From contig OY718808.1 of NCBI GenBank assembly GCA_963070105.1, positions 1,365,238 through 1,429,237 on the forward strand: DNA of 64,000 nucleotides, in the 5' to 3' direction. The translations under genes were made by a program, and so were the position numbers. Positions 25,932 to 36,854 of the stretch are shown here, in pieces; positions within the stretch are counted from its first letter, which is position 1; the number at the start of each line of letters is the position of its first letter. The notes below the pieces were generated by a model. It saw only the letters and a list, made by a program, of their open reading frames with translations. It searched no databases and was not told the DNA's origin. Origin of the DNA: Litomosoides sigmodontis. Its lineage: Eukaryota; Nematoda; Chromadorea; Rhabditida; Onchocercidae.

Positions 25932-26972
25932 TTAACACCTGTCTAAGTCATCTATTTTAGCAAGTACATCCGACATTTGATAGTTTTGTGGTACAATGTG
26001 TAATCCAATCGCATAGCCAATTCTAATACCTTTGATGCGTTTATTATTAATACAGTTCATAAAAAAGGTGTGCCGCAAGTGCAAATCCAAATTCCAATTT
26101 TCGTAGTGGACAACTGATGAACCAATGGTCACGCGATAAGTCTTTGACTGTATACACATATATAATTTGCATCAAAGATATTATAGTAAGGTAAGATGAT
26201 CCCATCACTATTGCGTGCTATGATTGCGGTAGGAAAAAAAGGTGATTTAGTGAAGATGATGTAAAACGGTTAATTTCCTGTTTGCAATTTGCATAGTGGA
26301 CAAAAAAGATGATGACGTGGCAGTCACGCGATAAGTCAAACTGTGTATAATTTGCATCAATTATAGCGAAGTAAAATGATCCCAACATCTATTGTGCGTT
26401 TTGATAGCAAGAAGAATGAAAAATGATTTAGGAAGGTGAAATGAAATGGTTAATTTCCAATTTCTTTAGTGGACAATGGTCACGCGATAGGTCGAAGCAC
26501 ATACATATATAATTGTGTGAATGATATTGCAGTGAAGTAAAATGATCCCATCACTACTCTATTTGCCTTTGATTGTAGAAATGAAGGACAAAATGATTTA
26601 GGATTTCGGTATGAATTGATTAAAGCAATTGTCCAATTGTTGTTGTTGTAGCAAGAAAAATCAATAATTTTAATTAGAAAAAGATATTGTTGTAAAATTT
26701 GAAAATGAAATAAACCAGTGAATATCGTATTTTCACTTCAACAATTAATCATATATTGTAAGGGGAAAGGAAGTGAGACTGACAATGACGAATTCGCACG
26801 CTTACAACATTCACGCCTGTTATAACAGTTTGGTTTTTAATTATCGAAATATTTAATTGAAAAAAAAAAGGAAAGACTTCAATAAACGTTCGCATTCTAT
26901 TGCGATCTGAAAATGTTACCTACAAAAGAGTCGGGTATTCTTTGAAGATTCTGATCATCTGGTAGCTTATCC
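25932..26972 (-). CDS. Tentative small minus-strand gene or gene remnant
   Basis: An exon-like segment at 26972-26920 has an ATTACAG acceptor and a TAG/GTAACA donor and is open as D-K-L-P-D-D-Q-N-L-Q-R-I-P-D-S-F-V, ending phase 1. The next acceptor (GTATACAG) starts a segment at 26153. In the matching phase this reads V-K-D-L-S-R-D-H-W-F-I-S and stops near 26040. In phase 0 it instead stays open for about 73 codons to a TGT-TAA at 25932, with codon use that looks coding. I cannot decide between the two frames and recognise no family. The first part of this exon lies in the roughly 180-bp unit repeated upstream, so it may be a decayed, partly amplified exon. Confidence 0.3.
26085..26635. repeat. 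Degenerate ~180-bp tandem repeat, about three units
   Basis: Units start near 26085, 26280 and 26460. Each has, in order, AGTGGACAA, GTCACGCGATAAGTC (or TAGGTC), TATAATT, GTAAAATGATCCCA (or GTAAGATGATCCCA) and a GATTTAG block. Spacing is kept while the sequence between blocks has drifted with indels, so the array is old. Confidence 0.85.
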
Positions 26973-27428
26973 CTGTAATCCGAAAGTCCTCATTCATACG
27001 CACTTCTTATATTTCGTTTTTTCATTGGATGTTAGTACTACTTAACTGGTCAAGCAGAATGTTAATTAAGTAAAAAATTAGACAAACCCACAATAATTTA
27101 TTCATTATTTTCAAATTTCAAAAAATTAAATTTCTAATTTGTTTTTAATTGAAGTAGAGCTATTTACATTGATATGCAAAACGTATGAATGACAGGGAAT
27201 AGTAAACGGAAAACTTATTGATTTAATGTTTACAGAAGTTGTGCAATCTTTTTTTTTTAAATTAATTTTTTCTCTTTTTTCTGTAAGTAACTTATCGCAT
27301 TAATGATACAATTAACTTTCCCTTCTTTTGCCACGTAGTGGACTTGAAAGTATATATTTTCACGTGACGAGATATCTCACTAGACTAAACATTCTCGGGC
27401 GGTAATTATCAAAGTTTAGCTTATTTAT

Positions 27429-27675
27429 TTAGACGTATGCTGTGGTGCTTCGGGAAGATGTTGCAACAGGTGAAAGTACTTGGCGTGATCCTTTTTTATC
27501 ACTCAAACTGTTTGCGAATGCAGCGCGAAATGACTTCTGTGGTACGAAAAACGTGAGTGAAATGAGCATCACATCAAAAGTCGGCGCAATTTAAAGGATT
27601 GCGGCACACAGTGATGATGCTTACTGAACGATATCGAACCACTTAAACGAATTTCTGAAGTGTTTGACCTCTTCG
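27429..27675 (-). CDS. Tentative 3'-terminal exon(s) of a minus-strand gene
   Basis: The terminal exon candidate 27536-27429 follows the acceptor TTTTTCGTACCACAG and reads 35 codons to TAA. It starts K-S-F-R-A-A-F-A-N-S-L and then becomes a Ser/Thr/Lys-rich tail. F-R-x-A-F after a splice site resembles helix 8 and the cytoplasmic tail of class A peptide GPCRs, but no transmembrane exon was found upstream, so this is only a hint. A second possible exon, 27675-27625 (acceptor TTTTCACTCAG, donor CA/GTAAGC, 51 nt), is open in two frames, neither of which matches the frame preferred for the terminal exon. A plus-strand frame on the same bases (27437-27552) is a weaker alternative. Confidence 0.33.
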
Positions 27676-30409
27676 CTGAGTGAAAAGGTCATAATTTAGA
27701 AATGAATAAACAACTACGAGCAAAAAGCGCCCATTGCGCTGCTAGAAAAACAAATTATTATCAATCATCCCGACCATTTTTAATTGTTGAAATAATTTGC
27801 TGACTTTTTTTTTGTTCATTAAAATTTCTAAGAAAACAATTTATATTCTAAATTAAATTATAAAAAAAAACGAAACGAAATGATTCTAATACAATTAATC
27901 AAATTTGCGTTGTAATTAAAATAACGGAAAAGCAATGAGTGTTGAAATTAACAAAAAAAAAAGATTAATGCATTAAATTAATAATAAATAACTTTGCAAA
28001 TTTGTTAAAACTTTCAATTTGGAAAAAAGATAAATTTTGAAGAAAAAAGTTTTGTTTCAAAGCATACAATTTCTTACTTTTTTTAAACTTTTATTCTTTA
28101 TTTGTTAAAGCTTACAATTTATATGTATGACAGTAATTTAAGCTTGCGTGAACGGATCACCGGGCGGAAAACAGGCTGTAACGAATTAATAAAAAGTATT
28201 ACTGTGCGACATATGTTGCTGTATCCAATTACAAATCGCTATAACAAGCCGCACGCAAAGTCGCTCGATCACCTGCACTTCCACTTCACTTTTTGTTAGC
28301 CATGCTAATCGATGGCTAAATGCTAAACTAATAATTATTCATTAACGTATAACATCTCTATCCATCCATCCATCCGTCCACCGTCCACCTATCTGCTCAA
28401 TTATTTCTAAAAATTTTCAACTGATTACGGTAACGGAAAAGTTCACATTTAAGCGATCACTGGGTGAATTAAATTAATAAGCAAATGACCATTTAGCTAA
28501 AACAAAAAAAAAAACGATAATGCGATAATTTTCCGCACTCAACCATCTCTACTACTGTAGGTGAAACCTGCAATGAAAGTGCTAACCAATTCTTTTTCCT
28601 TAAAGACCTTGAAATAAAATTTAGCCTAATGCTTTACTTTAAATTATTGTTAAAACAAAATTGTTCAAATAAAAAAAACAAAATTTTTCCTCATGACTAT
28701 AACTCTTCTATCGCTGTGTACGGGTACGCAGAAAAAAATATTTGCATAATTAGCATTAATTTGTATCAATTTTTTCACAGTAATGTAGATTAAAAGTGCA
28801 TGAAATTTTGAAATAATTTTAATGAATTTTAACTAATGAGATGGTGCGATGAATGCTAATTGTACGCAATGAGTTCCAACTCTCTTTCACTGATAAATTA
28901 TAAAAATATTTCGAAAAAGTTGAAATTGGAGATTGAAGTGATATTGATGGAGAATAATTGCTTCACTGTAAAAGTCAGCAGTACTGTTGCACGCAGAAAT
29001 ACAAATGAATGAGTAAATCGGAAAATGAAACGATCATGTGATGAAAGTGAAATTGCTCCCTATAGTACTTAATTACTTCCAATTTCTGTATTCAATTATC
29101 AATTTTATTTTCTCATTGTTATGTGCAAAAGAGCCATTGCAGTAAAGATATTTAAGACATGCCGTAAATTATGCAACAATATTGATGGTACTGGTGCAAT
29201 ATTGCTAAACGATCGGAAGTGCAACTACTTGTAAAATATTTATTAATTTGAATAATTCCAAAATTTAACATTAAATGAAACAAATCGGTACATCATTTCC
29301 GTTTTCCTTTCCTTCCGACCGCGCTTTTTGCTAATTTGCAAAATTTCGTATTATAACTCTTCATCTTACACTAAGGATAAAATCACCCTGTGCATTTATC
29401 TATTAATTCTGTAAATTTGTACGATAACAAATTTTCCACAACAAAAAGATGAAATATGATAATTTTAATTTCGATTATAAGTCTAAAATTATTGTTAAAA
29501 AGTGCAACATATTGTCATAAGTTTTCAATGCACATACGCACCTGATTTTTATTGCAATAAATTCGATAACCTAAAAAGAAATGAAAAAAAAGGTCAAAAA
29601 TAAAAGTGTCGTAATTTTCTTCTTAACATAAAATATTTTGCATATTTTAGTAAATTTTGGCAGAAGCTATTGAGCTAAATCTTTTCACAACTAATTAGCC
29701 GTTTAATTAGTTTATCGGCTTCACTAATGCTCCCACTTTAATACATATTGTTTATCTTTTATAATCAGTCCGTCGTCCTCCACATTCACTCACTTTTCGC
29801 CGATGCTAATGAGTGGCAAAACATCTAATTAATCAATCAAACAATTAATTCATCATCGTCCATTGAATTAGGTTGCTGTAAAAATACCGGTCGTAAAATG
29901 TGCTCAGAGCAAAAGTTCACGACCACTGCAGCAATGAAGTGCTAATTGCGCTTGAGATGAGTGATAGCATGAAGCATTAGATCGATCGTTCACGACGACC
30001 AACCTATTATAAATTGTGTAATCAATGACTGTTTCCACTGAAACAGCAATTAATTGAGGAAATCATTATTCAGTCAAACAGGTCAAGTGCTGTAAATTTC
30101 ACCGCAACAACAAGATGGATTTTTATTCACAATCATTTCAAACTGCATTTTAGCTTTTTTTTCTCTCTCTTCCTCTTTTCCTGAATTTGCAAGTATTGCA
30201 AACTATTGCTTCAAACTCACAGTTGTAAAATAACATTAATAAATCAAAATTTTTAACAGTTATTTAAAATTATTTTAATTTAATTTTCAAAACTTCACCC
30301 TCTTTAAATTATCAACTTTTTCCACACTTCCTGATGTTGACTGCTTATGTGTGCTAATTTTTAACGACACTGTTCGCAAATGCAATCATTTGACAGAAAA
30401 CAAAAATAC

Positions 30410-30500
30410 TGAGCGCAAATGCTCCGAAACACTTTTCGCTTTCCCTATCGCCGCTTCCATCCCTCTTTTCTTCCGATGCAAAAAATTGAGGACGCGGCAT
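30410..30500 (-). CDS. Tentative 5' exon, hydrophilic N-terminus
   Basis: ATG at 30500 starts M-P-R-P-Q-F-F-A-S-E-E-K-R-D-G-S-G-D. The frame is open for 47 codons to a TAG, or can splice at CTCA/GTATTT (end 30410, phase 1). Codon use looks coding and GC content is above the surroundings. It may belong with the exon candidates at 27.4-27.7 kb on the same strand, but the joining exons were not established. Unspliced, the frame continues into a hydrophobic stretch (L-S-I-F-V-F-C-Q-M-I-A-F). Confidence 0.3.
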
Positions 30501-33500
30501 TCTCAGCTAATTAGTATTGAATTTCAAAGGTAGCAAACTGCTAAAAACTCACTGAATTATTTGCAATGATCACGTAACATTTCATCGAAAAAAAAAGTTT
30601 TTTTTTGTTGCTTTTGGCAATAGCAAAAGCGCTTCATTCTCAAGCAAATTGCCAAGTGCTATTCGATTACGAAAAAATAAACAAACGAACGAGGAAAGGA
30701 AGCAAAAGAAGAAGAAGTGGAAGAAGCGGACAATCACTATGAAATTTCAAAGAAAGCGAAATAGCTCATTGAAATTTACTTACAATCACTTAACTCTTCA
30801 AAAAAACTTCCTCCTTTCTCCTCTTCGTCCTTTTGTTTTTGCCAATTGAAGAGCGCAAAGTGCTTCTCATCAATTTGCCAATAACATTTGGTTGTCTGTA
30901 TATTAAGCGTTTATAAAAAAAAAAAAAAGAAGAAGCAGGAGAGAGGGAGAGATAGAGTGAGTGAGAGAGAGAGGGAGAGGGAAAAAGGCATGGAAAAGAA
31001 GAGATGAGTAAATAACAAAACATACTTAAAAGGAAAGACCTCAAATGACACGACATTTGACACCTTTTGTAATATCGCTACCTAAAACAGTTTACCGCCC
31101 TATGATTATCCACTTAAAGGATAGGCTTCTCTCTTGTAGGCCATTTTCCACTTCTCATCTCCTCTTCTCTCCTCATTGCAACATTTTCCGCCTATTTACA
31201 TTTCGAATTACCACTACTCCCTTCGGTACTGTTAAGTGAAGGCGGAAAAAAAAAGAAAAATGGTCCAGATTTATCTAACACATAAATTTAGTTTTCCAAA
31301 AATAACTAATTAAATTATCGATTAAAAGGAATATCTTTCTTTTGCAATATTCAGTCCTTACAGTAATTATAATACTATCAAAAATGACCGCTTCTTTTGT
31401 ACGTCTCGCTCTTTCACCAAAAGTAATTGAAATTCTGTAAAGTGCTAATTTACTCCAACAATTATTTATTATTCAAAAAGAGAAATGTTAATTTTTCTAT
31501 TGTCTCCGAGTAATGTGTTATTTACATTAATAAATATTACTTTAAATGTAACGGTTTTCAAATTAAATAAAAATGCTCTGAAAAATTTTGAGAAAACGTG
31601 TTTGCTTAGCTGAAGTGGGCACAGAATGACCGCTGTACTACTGCATTAGCATCAGTAAAAATACTTTAGCAAAGTCTTTTCATACTTTTTAATCCTTTCA
31701 AAAGTAAAGATGGTATCCGATGATAATTTTGACGAATTATTGGCAGTCAAATAATTTTGAATTTGTACCAATTATTCGAGCGAGCAAAACAATTTGGTTA
31801 TCATAATTTCAAGTTTTCATTTCTCGTTCGTTCAGTTAGAAATTACGATTGAATTAAAATGTGTTGCACGATGAAATTATGTTTATTTTCATTTTTGCAC
31901 CTTTTTTTGACAATAATATTTATCTTTTCCATTTCTCATTTGCCGTTTTTTTTCCTTCTGTCTTTGTAGTAAATGTAATTTTGATGTTTCACAGGTAGGG
32001 ACGAACAAATTTTAAAATCGATGAATCTTTATTGGGTTTCAAGTTAATATTTTACCTCAGCCTCTGCCTCATTTCACTTCCTCTTAAATAGGATGCACAA
32101 AATCATTCTAGGAAATTTTGCATTCGTGTGAAATATTTTCAACGAGTTAACTTTTCAGTATAATTGATTTATGCTTGTCCATCTTGTGTTTCGCACAGAA
32201 GCTACTATTCAACATTAGCATAAATTTTAGTTTGCTTAAAACAGCTAGGAGGAAATTATCATTTCAGTTGATATAACATTTCGAGTGAAAGCAATTAATT
32301 AATTAAGAAGTCCACCGATCACAAATAGCGACTGAAATAATTCTTGCATAAATTAATTTTCGTTGTTGATATGCTCCAACCATGGTATGCTTTTTTTGCA
32401 CGCTATTCGAAAAAATTGAACAATTATTTCAAAAAATAATTTAAGAGATTTTGCAAAGCAACAAAATAGCCCTTCATTGGACTGTGTCAAAATCACCAAT
32501 CCAATCCAACACACGACAATGGAAAGGACAATGGAAGTTCCTCATCAACAATGAAGAGGACAAGAAAGTTCAACAAAGTTCAAATGGACTGATCATTTGC
32601 GAGCAAGTATGATAATAGTAGTTGTGCACGAAATGAGTCAAATTTTCAGATTGAAATTCTCTCATTTCATCAGCAAACTTCTCAACTCAAACGGACACTT
32701 TTGCTGGGTTGGGTGCAACTAGAAATTAGTGTAAACTGAAACCAATTACACAAATCCTACTACATTCATTCACATATGCATCACAATATGAACAATGAAT
32801 AATGAATGATTCAATGCAAATGTAACAGTGGAAGGGAGTAGTAGCCAGTACTATCAAAAGGTCATCATTAGAGGCAAAATACATTTCTGAGCAATTAGTT
32901 CTTCACACCTTGAATAGCTACAGTAATCTATAATTTAATAAATACACTAAATTATATGTTATGAGATTGAAATCTGGTTGTTGACCTAATTAATTCCCAT
33001 GTCAGTGGGATAATTAGCTGAGAAAGTGATAAAAATTACACTAGCTGGATTAATTCATTAATTAATATTTCCTGTATTATATCCATAATAACAAATTATT
33101 AAGAAAAAAGGCATAAGACGATTGTGATATCTAATCATTCACGTAATGATGCATTTTATTAGAGAAAAAAATTTATCAAAATTGTAATTTTATTGGATGA
33201 AATATAACAATCTAACATTTTAGAATTTTTTATGCTTCATCAAATAAAATATCACAATTTTCGTAAAGTTAAAAAAAAATACAAATTTTGATGTTTCTCA
33301 CTGCAGCTTTAACTGCAAGAAAGAAATCCCGAAAAAAAATCGATAGAGAAAATATTTTTTCTTTCTCTCTCATACCTAACGTTTTAATTTTGCTAATTGA
33401 AGAAAATGGCCTGAAAAATGGATTTGTTCCGTCATATGGTATTAGTTATGCAAATGAGGATGAGAAGCGATAATCTGTTGAAGAAATTGAGATGATATTT

Positions 33501-33825
33501 GTTATGATTATGGTATTCGTTATCCACTGTTGACCTCTTTCCTATTATTATTACTCAAGGATTTAAGGAGTGATATGGAGGAAGATCATGAAGTGACCTC
33601 CATCTGGTCAGTTGTTCGGGTTTCACTTTCACAATTTATTCCGTTACACTTTCAACGATAAGTGTCTCAGATTGTTTGCTAATGAATAAAGCAGTATATG
33701 CTACTTTTGTTTTAGAAATAAATTGCTCTGCTTGAATTAATTGCTAGGAATTCCGGATTTGCGCAATTTCCCGATTACATAAATAAAACTCTATTTTCCT
33801 TTTCTAAAAAAGTGAAATTTTCAGT

Positions 33826-34041
33826 ATGAAACGGTATTTGATTGATTGCTTAACAGTATTCAACCTTCCCTTCCTCACTCTTTTTCTTTCTCCGGAATAC
33901 ATGCTACACTTCTGGACTATTTATGAAAGCAATCTGATATTTATTGCAAACATTTACTCAAAACAGTTGAAGCTAATAGCTAAGCAGTTAGACTATTTTG
34001 GAATTTTAATCTATGACCCTGAAGAGGAAGCGAGACCTTAA
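33826..34041 (+). CDS. Possible small protein, 71 codons, unrecognised
   Basis: ATG lies one base after a perfect TTTTCAG acceptor, as at trans-splice sites, and the frame runs to TAA. The N-terminus (M-K-R-Y-L-I-D-C-L-T-V-F) is moderately hydrophobic and could be a signal or anchor. No family recognised; a chance frame remains quite possible in this gene-poor area. Confidence 0.2.
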   Translation: MKRYLIDCLTVFNLPFLTLFLSPEYMLHFWTIYESNLIFIANIYSKQLKLIAKQLDYFGILIYDPEEEARP

Positions 34042-34274
34042 ATCAAAATTTTATTGATAGGCATGGAAATTATGGTGGTTGAATGACAGATACGATTGGC
34101 TAATTTGACCAAAGAAAAAAAACAAGGAAGAAAAGAAACGATGGAGGTTAGCTAATAAGTGCATTAATTAATGTAATCAATGAAGCAAGCAGAAAGCACA
34201 ATTTACGAAGTTAATTTCATCGCCACTACAGCAATCAGTGAAGCATTCATTCATCACTCACTTGCCTCAAGTAC

Positions 34275-34334
34275 CACACACACACGCACACACACACACA
34301 CACACACACGCACACACACACACGCACACACACC
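34275..34334. repeat. (CA)n microsatellite with CG interruptions
   Basis: About 60 bases of CA repeat interrupted by CGCA units. Confidence 0.97.
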
Positions 34335-36854
34335 AAGATGACCGTCAGGCTTTTGGTCGAGTTGAGTAGAGTTGAAACCGGAAGAAGCAGGTGCAGTAGA
34401 AGTGGTAGCACTAACTCAATGCATTGTTTGCTTGATGTTAGACAAGACTAATTGGTTGACAGGACGAACGCTGCACCAAATGTCATCCATCCAACAATTG
34501 TAAGAATGGAACTAATTGAAATGTGAATACTTCTCCTTTAGCTCTATTATGCAACACACACAGAGAAGTAGCACAAATGGACGATGGATGGACGGTTGGA
34601 CGGTTGGATGGATGGATTGGAATGCAAAATGGACAAAGGCAAATTGACATTTCAGCATTTTCAGCAGATCGCTGCAAATTAGCCTAAGCAATATATTTGT
34701 TTACTTTACTAAATTATACTGTAATTTCGATTACTTTGTTATTTTCATTCTTTGAGATTTTCCCAATTTTTTATTATTGTAATTTTTTCACTAATTTACA
34801 GCATTTTTGTCATAATTTCGTCCTTTTTTTTTGTACTTCATAAAATTTTTTGTGAAGCTAACTTAATCTTTCTAATAAAAAAAAAGTAAAATAGAGTTAC
34901 AGTATGCATACAGTTAATATTTAATGCATGCTTAATATAAGTCGACATTTTTTTTGGTAAATGTTTGAAATGATCAACTAATTTCACTTTTATTTCAGCT
35001 TAATTTTAATTCATTTTATTTTTTAATATCACTTTATGTAATTTTATTTAATTGATTGTAAAATGCAAAAAAAAAAGTTCAACTACTTTATTTCATGACT
35101 TTGCGAAGACTTTTCAAATTTTTTACAATTTTCAAAATATTTTACGGCTTTCTAAACATTTGGATTTGCACATTTTGAAAACAACGACAATTTAAGATGT
35201 GAATGAAAATTGCAAAAAAAAAAGCACAAAAAATCATTAATAGCTGTTAAATATGAATTTGGAAAAGTCCAAAATTTACTAGAAAAAATGGCCAATGTTA
35301 ATTTAGTGCTAATTTCATTGCATCAATTTCATTTCGCTTTCTTCTGGAAAAGGTACACAACATGTCTCCACGCCGACTAGCACTTGAGTGTTATTCATGA
35401 TGTTGTAGTATCATTAACCTTTTACCCTTCCAGGAAATATCAATTCGATTACTTCCTGTCGGCTTTTTTCAAACGATATGATATTATTATTGTAACTCAT
35501 TCAACTGTGCAACGACCTAATTCATCCTACACTAATCCATTTTTAATGCATTATTACCGTCACACATTCTTATAATTACCTATTCGGTTAACAATAATAA
35601 TTATCACATTTTAGTACAAAATATCAAACTGTCTTAATGCATTTTAGGATGAACAAATTTATGAATTCAATTTCACCAATTATATGACATTAATTTCATT
35701 TTTTTTTTAACAAAGTAACAGAGCGTAAAATGTTAAGCCATTACGCTATAAGTATGTATGTGTGCTTTAAAGCATACGTTACGTAAAATTTTTCACATAT
35801 TTTGCAACATTTATTGTTACATTTGCGCTTTTTCTTTCACGCAATGCGCAAACAATCAGATATTACTTTCGCGTGCAGAAATTTTCTTTTTGAAAAAAAA
35901 AATCAATGGAAATAATTATGTCTTTTTTCTGTGCTAAATTAAAATCCCATCGCTGATAACACTGTGCAACTCAAGCTTTTACGCCACGAGATATTCAAAA
36001 TAATTGAGTGCGATTATTTGATTTAAAATACTTTTCATAAATTTGAAAAAATGAAGTTGAGCAATTTCAGTTGTGTATTTTCGCTTCGCTTGTTTCAAGC
36101 CTTTTTTTAACCTCTTCTCAGAAAACGGTTTAATAACTGTGCAAGCAGAATTAGCATCCTAAACTGTTGCATTTCAAACAATTAAAATCATACCACATCA
36201 TTCATTTATGAATAATTCTTACTTCGAAATCTATCACTGAGAAATGCTTTGAATATTTTCAGCAATTGCAATACTTCGAACCTTTTCCATGAGTTAATTA
36301 ATTCAATTAATTCATTTAACCGAAATAATTTAGAGTGATTTACCTGTCTGTTGAAATAAAAATGAGCGTGCGGTAGAAATAAATAATACGGTAATGTTTT
36401 AAGCGAAAAAAAAAACGTGACAAATAGAGAAAAGGAGAGACGTTTATTAATTTTAATAATTAAACCAGGTGAAGATTAATTTGAGTAATTGCAGATGGAT
36501 GAATGTAAACTGTGTGATATTTACTAATTAATTCAATTCAAATTTCAATTCAAAATTACTTCCTCAATTAAAATCCAAAACCAACACATGTGACAACCAT
36601 TAACAATAAGCACTACGGTACGTACAGACTGCGTGTATTCTCCTTCGGTGTAATTACTTCCTTCCAACTCCTGAAAAATAATCAGTCCTTCCGGTTGCAG
36701 CCAATTACCAGGTGCATAATTGTTAGCCTCTCAATTAGTGGGAGAAATGGAAGAAGGACGAGGACCGGAGAGGAGGAATCTGTCCACCTACGCCCAATCT
36801 CCACTAATGACGAACGTCAATTTGGCGCAATACACTGCTCAAATCCCGTACTAC

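Larger units (their letters stand above)
27700..36850. other. Gene-poor AT-rich stretch
   Basis: Apart from the tentative exons listed separately, I see no gene. It contains A/T-rich sequence, a CATC-rich run near 28360, GA-rich sequence near 30945-30980, and several copies of GTGCTAATT. It may be intronic or regulatory sequence of a long gene, or intergenic. Confidence 0.4.

Noticed and set aside
27437..27552. Plus-strand exon-like frame with GTGAGT donor
   Set aside because: Overlaps a minus-strand terminal exon whose acceptor and composition look better; kept only as an alternative.
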